Below, one piece after another: positions 44,778 to 53,211 of a DNA stretch of 64,000 nucleotides. The first letter of the stretch is position 1; every line of letters starts with the position of its first letter. This DNA is from an uncultured bacterium (GTDB taxonomy: Bacteria; Margulisbacteria; Marinamargulisbacteria; SXXA01). Under the pieces are notes generated by a model, which was given only the letters and a program-made list of their open reading frames with translations, was not told the DNA's origin and searched no databases. The DNA lies in NCBI GenBank assembly GCA_903864835.1, contig CAIPHK010000021.1, positions 62,001 to 126,000 on the forward strand. Reading direction: 5' to 3'. A program made the translations under genes and the position numbers.

Positions 44778-45173
44778 ATGAAACGGATGAGCGTTAGCAT
44801 TGGGCTTATTGCCCTTATTCTTTTAACAAACCATGTGGTTGCCGGGACACCCCAGGCAATTGATCGAATGTTTTATAGTGAGCCATACTATAGTGTAGAA
44901 GCGGGTATTTTTGAGCGATCTCAACGCCACGCCCTATATGCGTATATTATTTCGAATATGACCACCCCGGGGTTTGACCCCATGAAGTATTTGCCGGCGG
45001 AGGATCAGGCCGATTTAAAGGCCATTGTTCCCGATAAGAAATTTACACGTGAGATTTTGGTTGAGTTTCTAATGACTCGAATGTCGGATAATAATAGAAA
45101 AGATACGGCCTTAATGACGATTTGGAAAAATAAAAAGGACAGCCTTCAGCGTATTGTTACGCTTGGGAAATAA
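44778..45173 (+). CDS. flgB: FlgB-like proximal rod protein with signal peptide
   Basis: This 131-residue protein starts at ATG 44778, six bases after AAGGAG. It has a Sec signal peptide (MSVSIGLIALILLTNHVVA/G). The rod motif follows (FERSQRHALYAYIISNMTTPGFDPMKYL, core IISNMTTPGF comparable to NIANADTPGY of FlgB), and the C-terminal helix resembles that of axial proteins. It overlaps flgC by TAATG, the universal flgB-flgC order. FlgB normally has no signal peptide. Confidence 0.72.
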   Translation: MKRMSVSIGLIALILLTNHVVAGTPQAIDRMFYSEPYYSVEAGIFERSQRHALYAYIISNMTTPGFDPMKYLPAEDQADLKAIVPDKKFTREILVEFLMTRMSDNNRKDTALMTIWKNKKDSLQRIVTLGK

Positions 45174-45625
45174 TGATAAAAATTCCGGCCTTTCTTTTAA
45201 TTGGAATAGTGGGAGTATCGAGTCCTCTCATGGCACAAGGGTTGGATTCTGCGTTGCGGTACAGTGCATCCGGGCTGATGGTTCAACGAATGAGGTTGTC
45301 GATTACCGCCCAAAACATTGCGAATATTTCAACGTTTAAAGATGAAGTGACTGGCCTGCCGTATCAGAAGCAATATGCGGTAGTGGAGTCCACGGCGGAT
45401 GGGGTTCGTATTAAATCGGTTGAAAAAAGTAATGAACCGTTTAATCGGTATTTTGATCCAGCGGTTCCCCAAGCGGATGAAAACGGGTATTTTTATTATC
45501 CGAATGTTAATTTGCCAGACGAGATGACCAATTTGACATATACGGAGGCAATGTACGAAGCTAACGTATCTGCCTTTAAGACCGGTAAAGCGTTGTATCA
45601 AGCCGCAATAGATGCTTTGAAGTGA
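45173..45625 (+). CDS. flgC: FlgC proximal rod protein with signal peptide
   Basis: This 150-residue protein has a signal peptide (MIKIPAFLLIGIVGVSSPLMA/Q) directly before the FlgC sequence: ALRYSASGLMVQRMRLSITAQNIANI, core RLSITAQNIANIST, then YFYYPNVNLPDEMTNLTYTEAMYEANVSAF, core NLPDEMTNLTYTEAMYEAN, the FlgC hallmark near the C-terminus. Identity is strong. The added signal peptide implies delivery through Sec instead of the type III exporter. Followed by fliE after 12 bases. Confidence 0.88.
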   Translation: MIKIPAFLLIGIVGVSSPLMAQGLDSALRYSASGLMVQRMRLSITAQNIANISTFKDEVTGLPYQKQYAVVESTADGVRIKSVEKSNEPFNRYFDPAVPQADENGYFYYPNVNLPDEMTNLTYTEAMYEANVSAFKTGKALYQAAIDALK

Positions 45626-45637
45626 AATAAGGAGTCC

Positions 45638-46327
45638 ATGATGATCGAGTCTGTTAAAACGTTGAGTGGGGTGGCAAAGTCTGGAGTGGCTTCAGTCGCT
45701 GCTAATGGGTCGGTTCAGAGCGATCCGTCGCGGTTTAAGCAAATGTTGGGCGATGCATTGCAAGAAAAAATGGCGATCGACAACGCGCGTGCGCAGGGTA
45801 TTGTCGAAGAATTAACGCCTGAAATGGCCGGTCAATTTTTTGCTCAAATTATTCCGGAAGACGAATTTAATCCCAAAATTGAACGCCTTGATAAGCAAGG
45901 GGTCCCGTTAGGCGGCACTCCGTCTCAGACAAAAGGAAACGTATCGGACTGGACTTTGGCACAGGCACCTGCAGGAGCGGCCGTGACGCAGGTTAGACAG
46001 GACCCTAATCAGCAGGCCGTTATGGCGCCGCTTGATCGACCCCTTGGGGCGGGAGCGCTCGAGTCGACGGCGCCGGGCGCTCGGCCTCCCCGGGTAGAAG
46101 TAACTCCATTTCAGTTTTTTCTCGATAAAGCAGTGGATTTCTTTTTGAAGGTATCTGATTTAGAGCGTAAATCAGATATGATTATGGTAGATTACACGAA
46201 CGGTAAGGCATCCTTAGAGGAAGTTATGATTGAAAAGGCGAAGGTAAGTGTGGCAATATCTTTTTCTGTTACATTGGTTAATCAGGTAACCCAGTCGTTT
46301 AAAGAAATTCAAGGTATGCAAGTTTAG
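45638..46327 (+). CDS. fliE: Flagellar hook-basal body protein FliE with long N-terminal extension
   Basis: This 229-residue protein ends with the FliE domain (about 150-229): VSDLERKSDMIMVDYTNGKA, LEEVMIEKAKVSVAISFSV and the terminal FKEIQGMQV. FliE links the MS ring to the rod and is usually about 100 residues. Here the first 150 residues are extra: an Ala/Val start, a FKQMLGDALQEKM helix and a Pro/Gln/Gly-rich linker. No signal peptide is seen. AAGGAG precedes two adjacent ATG codons. Located between flgC and fliF as usual. Confidence 0.85.
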   Translation: MMIESVKTLSGVAKSGVASVAANGSVQSDPSRFKQMLGDALQEKMAIDNARAQGIVEELTPEMAGQFFAQIIPEDEFNPKIERLDKQGVPLGGTPSQTKGNVSDWTLAQAPAGAAVTQVRQDPNQQAVMAPLDRPLGAGALESTAPGARPPRVEVTPFQFFLDKAVDFFLKVSDLERKSDMIMVDYTNGKASLEEVMIEKAKVSVAISFSVTLVNQVTQSFKEIQGMQV

Positions 46328-46362
46328 TGACGGGATCGCAATTCATTGATTAGGAAAGCCTT

Positions 46363-47910
46363 ATGGCTGAAGTAGAAGAATACGAAGACGGAGTAGACGG
46401 CGATTCAGTACCGTCGCTTCCCCGCCGGTCGGGCGTTTTTTCCCGAAGCCGCCTCGTGGGGATCGTCGGTGCTGTCGTGGTTGCAGCGGGGGCGGGGGCC
46501 GTTTACATGATGTGGACTCCGTCGACTCCAAAAATTGTTGACCCAGCGGTGTTGGCAGAAAAAAAGAAATTAGAAGATCGCGAAAAAGCAAAAAACGCAA
46601 AGTATGAGGTTCTTTTTGCGCAATTAACTGCGGATAAGACAGCCGATGTCCTCCGGGAGTTGAGTCGTGCAAATATTTCCTTTCGGTCGCTTCAAACTGG
46701 AAAGAATTATCAGATTTCAGTTCCGGAAGAACGGATTGAAGAAGCGAAAATGCTGTTGGCATCGAAAGGTGTACCTGCAGGGGGCCCGGTCGGGTACGAG
46801 TTGCTCGATAGCGGACAAACCTTAGGGGTAACTGAGTTTGATAAGCGGGTGCGCTATGTTCGTGCAATTGAAGGCGAACTTGAAAAGTCGATTAAGGAAA
46901 TGGAGCCGATCGAAAATTGTAAGGTAAAGATCGTGTTGCCGGAGCAACGTCTTTTTGCAGTAACCCAACCTCCGGTGACTGCGGCAATCCTATTGATCCC
47001 TGTACCCGGAGCTAAAATTACCGACGACATTGTGTTCTCAATTATTCAGTATGTGGCCAACTCGGTAGAAAATTTGCAGCCTGAAAACGTTACCGTTGTG
47101 GATTCTCGTGGACGAAATCTGTCTGACGGGATTTTTGAGCGAATGGCGGCACGGGAAGCCGGTGGTCCAGGTGAGTACGGCGATGCGGGTGCGACGGGGC
47201 CGACTCGGAATTCTATTGAAGATGTCGCGTCTCCTGAAAATGCACGACCGATTGTTCCGGATTACCAAGAGGTGGATCAGTGGTATCAAGTTAAAGAAAA
47301 ATACGAAAATACCCTGATTGAACGAGCAACAAAGCAGCTGGTAGGTATTTTGCCATTGGGGAGTTTTAAGGTGGCCCTTACTGCAGAATTAGGCCCTCTG
47401 GAAAATGGGGAAATTGTTAATATTAAACGGATTACAACCAGTATTGTCGTCGACAATAATCGGGAAGATATTGATCTTAACGATGAGTTGAAGCATCAAA
47501 TTTTTAATACAATTGCAGCGTCAATCGGGTATGTCCGAGGTCGGGATGTCATTATTTTGAATCGTGCCGATTTTAGTATTATGACCCCAGAAGAACGGCG
47601 TAAATTGGAAGCGATTATGTCCGCTAAGAAGAATATTAAGTATTGGTTGCTTGGCGCGTCGGCGTTGGCCGCAATTGGGTTGCTAACCACTGGGATTTCA
47701 CGGTTCATTCGGAGACGGCGAAATTCGGCTAATGCAGAGCCGATTAGTTTGAATCCGGGAGATACGAGGGAATCAGATTTCTCGAGTCTTCAGAATGAAA
47801 TAGATAGCGAAAGACGGTTTGATCAGGTAAGAGATGTCGCAATGGCGGATCCGGAAATCTTGGCGCGTATCATGGAAGATTGGCTTACCACAGATCAGGG
47901 AAGGGCATAG
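46363..47910 (+). CDS. fliF: Flagellar MS-ring protein FliF
   Basis: This 515-residue inner-membrane protein forms the MS ring. Membrane helices lie at about 31-51 (LVGIVGAVVVAAGAGAVYMM) and 427-447. The periplasmic ring-building motifs are recognised by YEVLFAQLTADKTADVLREL, ASKGVPAGGPVGYELLD, FDKRVRYVRAIEGELEKSI and SVENLQPENVTVVDSRGRNL in part. The C-terminal tail (DPEILARIMEDWLTTDQ) matches the helix that binds the FliG N-terminal domain. So a complete FliF exists besides the hybrid FliF-FliG protein at 30-31.6 kb. Slightly shorter than typical FliF (about 550). Confidence 0.94.
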   Translation: MAEVEEYEDGVDGDSVPSLPRRSGVFSRSRLVGIVGAVVVAAGAGAVYMMWTPSTPKIVDPAVLAEKKKLEDREKAKNAKYEVLFAQLTADKTADVLRELSRANISFRSLQTGKNYQISVPEERIEEAKMLLASKGVPAGGPVGYELLDSGQTLGVTEFDKRVRYVRAIEGELEKSIKEMEPIENCKVKIVLPEQRLFAVTQPPVTAAILLIPVPGAKITDDIVFSIIQYVANSVENLQPENVTVVDSRGRNLSDGIFERMAAREAGGPGEYGDAGATGPTRNSIEDVASPENARPIVPDYQEVDQWYQVKEKYENTLIERATKQLVGILPLGSFKVALTAELGPLENGEIVNIKRITTSIVVDNNREDIDLNDELKHQIFNTIAASIGYVRGRDVIILNRADFSIMTPEERRKLEAIMSAKKNIKYWLLGASALAAIGLLTTGISRFIRRRRNSANAEPISLNPGDTRESDFSSLQNEIDSERRFDQVRDVAMADPEILARIMEDWLTTDQGRA

Positions 47911-47915
47911 TCACG

Positions 47916-48602
47916 ATGTTGAACGGCCAAGATAAAGCAAAATTATTGTTATCGATGTTGGGTGATCGTGCGACATCGGTGTTGAGTTTGTTGTCTCCGG
48001 AAAATGCGACCATGTTGACGTCGACAATTGGCGATAGCCCTAAGGCGTCTCAGGCTATAATGGCGGGGTTGATCTCCGAAATAATGGAAAAGGTGAAATC
48101 GATTCGTAATGAGTCATCTGTCTTTTCTACGCCGTCAACAGATGATCTTGGGTCCTCCTTGGACGGGCTTAGTATAGAAGATGGGGACTCAGGGTTTTCG
48201 TCGTTTGGGGGCGCATCGTCGGACTCCTTTGGGTTTGGTGGCGATGATACGGCGACGGATGACGACGTGGCTGCAGAAGAAGTCCTACCGCAAGGTCCGA
48301 GGATGCGGACCCCTGATGGGATTGCTGAATTGTTAATGAAAGAAAAGCCACAGATTGCAGCGTTTATAATGAGTCGATTTGACGATGGGATGCGGGAGTC
48401 TGTGATGGACCATCTATCATACGAGTTTAGGGATCAGATTCTTCGGTTGAAAGTGGACCGTGTGCCTTTATCGGATTCGGTATTTACCAAGATATACGAC
48501 GCAATTGTTCTGGCGCCGCCTGAAGAAGAAAATGCACCTGATGAGGGTGGTTTTGGAAGTGGGGACTCGGATTCTGGGTCCGGTGGGCTTTTCGGGTTTT
48601 AG
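47916..48602 (+). CDS. fliG: Short FliG: N-terminal and middle domains only
   Basis: This 228-residue protein follows fliF by five bases. Residues 1-65 resemble the FliG N-terminal domain that binds FliF (QDKAKLLLSMLGDRATSVLSLL). A Ser/Gly/Asp-rich linker (66-128) follows, then a FliG middle-like segment (134-198: GIAELLMKEKPQIAAFIMSRF, LSYEFRDQILRLKVDRVPLSD) with EKPQ in place of the EHPQ motif. The protein then ends in an acidic Gly/Ser tail (GSGGLFGF). The C-terminal torque domain is absent, and the next 1.5 kb is occupied by convergent lnt, so it was not lost to a local frameshift. The missing domain occurs in the hybrid at 30-31.6 kb. Confidence 0.75.
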   Translation: MLNGQDKAKLLLSMLGDRATSVLSLLSPENATMLTSTIGDSPKASQAIMAGLISEIMEKVKSIRNESSVFSTPSTDDLGSSLDGLSIEDGDSGFSSFGGASSDSFGFGGDDTATDDDVAAEEVLPQGPRMRTPDGIAELLMKEKPQIAAFIMSRFDDGMRESVMDHLSYEFRDQILRLKVDRVPLSDSVFTKIYDAIVLAPPEEENAPDEGGFGSGDSDSGSGGLFGF

Positions 48603-48603
48603 C

Positions 48604-50091
48604 TTAGTCGGCGTTTCGCTTCAGGTAGAGTGCATAGGCACTACTGATGCCTAGGATCAGGAAACATATGCCGATAATCCAGTTCCCATGGTTGGTATAG
48701 GCGGTAGTTTCGCGGTTGAGTGTTGTTTTTCCAACAAGGGCGGCCTGGACGTCTGGGGTCAATGTTTGCGTGGGATAACCTAACGGATCGATCAGGGCCG
48801 TTCTCCCTGTGTTGGCGGCAACACAAAGCCACCGACCATTTTCAATCGCTCGCATTCGTGACATTTGAAGATGTTTCTCTGCTGCACTGGAATGGGTGAA
48901 CCACGCATTGTTTGCAATAACGACGAGGAGTGTTGCCCCCCCTTGGGTTGCCCGGCGAAGGTGATCCGGGTACATCGATTCAAGGCAAATGACCGACCCG
49001 ATTTTTAGGGTGTCAGACACGGAAATTGGCTTGGTTTGGTTCCCACGGGAATAGTCGGCGCCGAGGATGTCTTTAAGCCCGATGAATGTCAGGATTGATC
49101 GGCCTGGCCAATATTCTCCGAATGGCATCAGTTGATTTTTAAGGTACGGATCGAGTGTTTTTCCGTACCGGTTAACCCCCACGATTGCGTTGTAGTATTG
49201 ATTGTCTCTATGGATGGGGGTTCCCCAAATAATTGCCGACTGGTGTTGAATTGCGAGTTGGTGAATTTTGGTTCTAAGGGCAGAGTCCTCGTCGTTTAAT
49301 GTAGGGGTGATGGTTTCTGGCCAGATGACGAGATCCGCTGTGGGGGTATTTGCGGTTAGGATCAGATAATCGTGTTTTATTTTGGCCCACAGTATGGGGT
49401 TGAATTTATCCATTTGAGGGTGGTTCCCCTGGAGTAAACTGACCGTCACGGTGTCATCGGGGGTACTCCGAACCGTGTGATATCGGATGAGTTGGCCGGT
49501 CGCGAGCCAGATCCCGGCGATAACAAAGGTCACGAAACAAGTGATTAATTTTCCCGTCCAATTTTTTACAGCAATATCTGCGACGAGTGCATTAATGGTG
49601 ATGACGAGATAAGAAACGAAAAAAATTCCGCCCATAGCGCCGAGTAGTGGAAGCGGCTGCAGATTAAGGACCGCGTACCCTACCTCTCCGGACGGGTTGC
49701 CTATTGGCCCTAAGCTACGCAAATATTCCAAAAGGGTCCATGCTGCAGGTGCAGATAACCAAATCGGAACTTTATCGGGAAGCCACCGAATGATGGCACA
49801 TGTTGCTCCGAAAAAGAGTCCAAGATACGCCGAATAGCCTATCCATGTCAGTGTAATGGCCCAGAGTGGAACAAAGGCGTGCAAAGACATCATCCAGAAA
49901 TGAAGAGCGGCCATGTAGACAGTACCGAACAGGATGCCATACCCAAACGCCTGGCGTACGGAAGGACTGCGGCGAACCACCACAATCAACGGGGCAATGA
50001 TGACCAAAATTAGCGGTTGGATATTGAATGCTGGGAACGCGGTGGAGGCGATAAGGGCGAGGACGGCGACTATAAGACTTGTATACGGCAT
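48604..50091 (-). CDS. lnt: Apolipoprotein N-acyltransferase
   Basis: This 495-residue integral membrane enzyme adds the third acyl chain to lipoproteins. About six N-terminal hydrophobic helices precede a nitrilase-like domain with the catalytic triad: Glu in VIWPETITP, Lys in YLKNQLMPFGEYWPG and Cys in SVICLESMYPDHLRR. It is the last gene of a five-gene envelope operon after lptG, TPR, lptD and a putative lipoprotein, whose start it overlaps by 22 bases. Convergent with the short fliG. Confidence 0.95.
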   Translation of the reverse strand: MPYTSLIVAVLALIASTAFPAFNIQPLILVIIAPLIVVVRRSPSVRQAFGYGILFGTVYMAALHFWMMSLHAFVPLWAITLTWIGYSAYLGLFFGATCAIIRWLPDKVPIWLSAPAAWTLLEYLRSLGPIGNPSGEVGYAVLNLQPLPLLGAMGGIFFVSYLVITINALVADIAVKNWTGKLITCFVTFVIAGIWLATGQLIRYHTVRSTPDDTVTVSLLQGNHPQMDKFNPILWAKIKHDYLILTANTPTADLVIWPETITPTLNDEDSALRTKIHQLAIQHQSAIIWGTPIHRDNQYYNAIVGVNRYGKTLDPYLKNQLMPFGEYWPGRSILTFIGLKDILGADYSRGNQTKPISVSDTLKIGSVICLESMYPDHLRRATQGGATLLVVIANNAWFTHSSAAEKHLQMSRMRAIENGRWLCVAANTGRTALIDPLGYPTQTLTPDVQAALVGKTTLNRETTAYTNHGNWIIGICFLILGISSAYALYLKRNAD

Positions 50092-50810
50092 GATCGGATG
50101 TCAGCGCCCTTCTTGTTTGAGAGATCATTATTGATACTGTCAGGAATGGTTTGGTCGTTATTTTGTTCGATAGATATGCCAATTGGTGCGGATAGACGGT
50201 CTCTAAATTCACCCGCATCAAAGCCGATCATATTTTCGTTAACATCCCGTTCGATTGTCGCAACCTGCATGTATATCGATGCAGTATCCTGTGTGAGCTG
50301 TTGGATCTGGAAGCTAATAGTGAGCGTGTTTCCGTTAACTTCAAGAGAGGGGGAAAATCCAGAGGTAGGCGCAAAGAAGAAATTTTGGGTGGCGACGACC
50401 TCTTCTCCGTCGATATTCGCGGTCGGGGCGATAAATGCGGTGCCCCCTGACTTATACACAGCACGGGTATTCGTGCCGAAAATCATATAGTCAGACCAAG
50501 TGGAATAGTAGTTGATGTAGTACTGGGAGAGGCCCGGATAATTGATGCTGAGGTAGTCGGTATTAAATGTTCGGCCGGGAGTAGGGAAGTATGGAAACGG
50601 CGCGGTGTTGGGGGGGAGCGTAATCCCTGATGTTCGGGAGAAAAATAAGAGGTAGTTGAATTTACTGAGGTCTACGGTGCCGTCAAATGTGAGCGTGATT
50701 CGCATCGTTAATACCGCCGTCCGGGAGGTGAACGTACGGGCACAACCGGTGCTGAATAAGACAATTATAAGGCTTGCAATAGCGACTTTACAACCGTTCT
50801 TGAGTCGCAT
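50070..50810 (-). CDS. Putative lipoprotein in the LptE position
   Basis: From ATG 50810 this 246-residue protein opens with a lipoprotein-like signal peptide (CKVAIASLIIVLFSTGC), though the residue at -3 is serine instead of the usual leucine. The rest is beta-rich and Tyr/Thr/Asn-rich (MRITLTFDGTVDLSKFNYLLFF, YINYYSTWSDYMIFGT). It overlaps lptD by 23 bases and lnt by 22. LptE is a lipoprotein that plugs LptD, so position makes it a candidate, but I see no LptE sequence motif. An open frame extends upstream inside lptD and is ignored. Confidence 0.6.
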   Translation of the reverse strand: MRLKNGCKVAIASLIIVLFSTGCARTFTSRTAVLTMRITLTFDGTVDLSKFNYLLFFSRTSGITLPPNTAPFPYFPTPGRTFNTDYLSINYPGLSQYYINYYSTWSDYMIFGTNTRAVYKSGGTAFIAPTANIDGEEVVATQNFFFAPTSGFSPSLEVNGNTLTISFQIQQLTQDTASIYMQVATIERDVNENMIGFDAGEFRDRLSAPIGISIEQNNDQTIPDSINNDLSNKKGADIRSCRIQVL

Positions 50811-53211
50811 CGTTGAGGGCACCCCCTTGTACTTTCCAATTGTCCCTTGTTTTACGAACTGTAATGGTATCTTCTGGAAATGCTTTAATGGTGAATTGAA
50901 ATATGAATTCATCGGATTGTTTATTGTAGCCAAATTGAAAGGTTCGGCAATGGTCCTGTTTGACCAGGTTCAGTGTTTCGAATTCGTATCGTGCAGTATC
51001 GAACACGCCTTTCTGATTAAATGTATTGTACCGTAGGGTGGTTCGAATCTCCCATTGATACTCTGGGTTTGAATCAAGTATAAATTTTGTATTCATTTGC
51101 GACTGAAGTACGTTGACTTGGACGTTGTTGATGTAATTGTTGAGGTCTAATGAAAAGGTGTAGCCCATTTCGAGTCCTTTCAAGGGATTGCTCGTAATGG
51201 CAATATCTAGCGGCTTATATTTTGACGCCTCTTCAAACGGTTGGGGATTTAATAATTTTCCCGTTCTAACGGTCCCGTTGAAAACCGGGCCTGGCTTGAG
51301 GCCGATTTCGGTAGTGTAGAGATCCCATCGTTGGTAGACCCAATTAAATCGGCTTTCATTGTGCCAATAGAATTGCTGATCATTGAACGCAAAAAATCGA
51401 ATAGATCCCGCAATGTCGTGTTGCTGAGAATTCGCCAGATTAATCGTAATATATGGGGAGTTGTTTGCGTTAGGAACATATCTGTTGGTGTATGTTGCTT
51501 GGGACCGCACAAACCCAAAATGGGTATTCGCAATACTTTCTGAGAATTCAATCGCGAACCCCGCGTCACTGTCTGTCCACCCTCGGCCGGGATTTTTGAA
51601 TAATTGCTGCGTGTAGGTTAGTCGGGAATTCATTACTCCGAAGAGTGGGAGCTCAGTGGTTGAATTTGTATCTAATTTATAGAGAATAGTGTTGGGTTCC
51701 AATGTGAATTGGTCGCCTTCTGGGTAGATTCGTAATGCTCTTTGATTGACGAGATAGTTGATTTCTTGAAATCGAGCAACGGTTAGTTCTTGGGTGATGG
51801 GAACGAAAAAGGAGGAGGGGTCGGTATAGTTAATGGTGAGTTTTGGGAGTGCGATTAATGTATTATTTCGTCCTGATATCGTATCTCGTGTGACGGTTTC
51901 CCCTTCCAAATCCCACCGATAACTGGTGGTTAATGTGGCATCGAGCCCCGGGCCAAAATTCTTTTTGAGTGTTGATGTAAATTGCAGTTGGTCGTCCGCA
52001 GTCTGGGATTGGAAATCGCGGTCAAACCCAAGGTCCATATTGAGGGTGTATCGGTCGGGGAATTCGATGGTTGTGCCGCTATTGGTTCTTGATTGGTAGG
52101 TTTGTAGCGATCGATAATTGGTCTCGCTTTGAGAAAATCGGAGTTGTTGACGTCCATTAAAGCCGTAGTTAGCCGAAAATAGTTTAGATCCGGTCTCTGA
52201 AATATAGTCGTCTCGGTGGGTGTATTTAAGATTGAGGACTTCGCCGCCATCCTGATATTTGGCTTCGAATTGACGGAAATCATGGCTATCCCGGCCTGAT
52301 GAATTGATTCGTTCTCCGTCCATTGAGTCTAATGCTCCGGATACCGAAAATGGTCCCTCCGAATAGGTGGCGTCGATGGCCTTTTTTTCAGTTTTTTTGC
52401 CGGTATTGGATTCATCTAATCGATAATAGTTGAGGCTACCCTCCAGCGAATTAAATGTGTAATTATGACGACCGCCCCAACCGATTCCTTTATTTTCATA
52501 CCAATCCACAAAAATACTGGAACTTTTATCGCCAACTAGGTCGTAGTCAATTGTATTTTGGACAAACCATCCCCATCCCGGGGAGTCCCGATGGCCCACC
52601 GTTGGAATATTCCAGATAATCTGGCGTTCTCCAATTTCATAATAGTAAAAGGGGGTCCAAAATCCGAATGGGATTCCTAGAATCGGCATGTACACAAAGG
52701 TATTAAATGTCAAAATGTGGTGACCGGGTTCGTAGTCAAAATATTGACTCCACGCAAAATAGTGAGGGTTGGGTAGGCTGCAGCTACTGAGCGTTGCATT
52801 TTCTCCCGACTTTATTTGGGGCCGATCTATGATTTTTCCAGCTTTAAGATAGATCGGCAGTGGCATACCTGGTGGTTGGACGGTGACATTGATATTGGAT
52901 AAGTCGGCCGTCTCGTTATCAAGGTCGATGGTGACTTTGTCGGTATTAAATTGGTCGGGTCCCCGTCGAATCAGGATATTGCCCGTGCCTGTTGCCATAT
53001 TGGTATCAGTGTCGATGGTGAGCTCCTCTGCATTGATTTCTATGTTATCCAATTTGATCGAAACGGCGTCTTCCAGAACGAGCGTATGGGTGTCCTCCTG
53101 GTAGCGGAGGGACTCGGCAGATATCTGTGCGGATCGGTCATCGGCGAGCGGTGCAATCGTTAAACCGAGACTTATTATTCCCATCGTGATCCATGGGAAG
53201 GCCGATTTCAT
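50788..53211 (-). CDS. lptD: LPS-assembly protein LptD
   Basis: This 807-residue protein is the outer-membrane LPS translocon. After a signal peptide (about 1-22) it has an OstA/jellyroll domain (about 28-190: SAESLRYQEDTHTLVLEDAV, ATGTGNILIRRG) and a large beta barrel, with the conserved region TFNTFVYMPILGIPFGFWTPFYYY (core PILGIPFGFWTPFYY) and GRQQLRFSQSETNY in the barrel. The C-terminal segment contains a cysteine (VKQDHCRTFQFGY) as in other LptDs. The ATG overlaps the TPR gene by ATGA. Its presence shows a true LPS-bearing outer membrane. Confidence 0.93.
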   Translation of the reverse strand: MKSAFPWITMGIISLGLTIAPLADDRSAQISAESLRYQEDTHTLVLEDAVSIKLDNIEINAEELTIDTDTNMATGTGNILIRRGPDQFNTDKVTIDLDNETADLSNINVTVQPPGMPLPIYLKAGKIIDRPQIKSGENATLSSCSLPNPHYFAWSQYFDYEPGHHILTFNTFVYMPILGIPFGFWTPFYYYEIGERQIIWNIPTVGHRDSPGWGWFVQNTIDYDLVGDKSSSIFVDWYENKGIGWGGRHNYTFNSLEGSLNYYRLDESNTGKKTEKKAIDATYSEGPFSVSGALDSMDGERINSSGRDSHDFRQFEAKYQDGGEVLNLKYTHRDDYISETGSKLFSANYGFNGRQQLRFSQSETNYRSLQTYQSRTNSGTTIEFPDRYTLNMDLGFDRDFQSQTADDQLQFTSTLKKNFGPGLDATLTTSYRWDLEGETVTRDTISGRNNTLIALPKLTINYTDPSSFFVPITQELTVARFQEINYLVNQRALRIYPEGDQFTLEPNTILYKLDTNSTTELPLFGVMNSRLTYTQQLFKNPGRGWTDSDAGFAIEFSESIANTHFGFVRSQATYTNRYVPNANNSPYITINLANSQQHDIAGSIRFFAFNDQQFYWHNESRFNWVYQRWDLYTTEIGLKPGPVFNGTVRTGKLLNPQPFEEASKYKPLDIAITSNPLKGLEMGYTFSLDLNNYINNVQVNVLQSQMNTKFILDSNPEYQWEIRTTLRYNTFNQKGVFDTARYEFETLNLVKQDHCRTFQFGYNKQSDEFIFQFTIKAFPEDTITVRKTRDNWKVQGGALNDATQERL

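Noticed and set aside
47916-48602. Frameshift as the cause of the short FliG
   Set aside because: The next 1.5 kb encodes intact lnt on the other strand, and no FliG C-domain sequence appears in any frame downstream.
50811-50933. N-terminal extension of the putative lipoprotein inside lptD
   Set aside because: The added 41 residues would bury the signal peptide; the ATG at 50810 directly precedes it.
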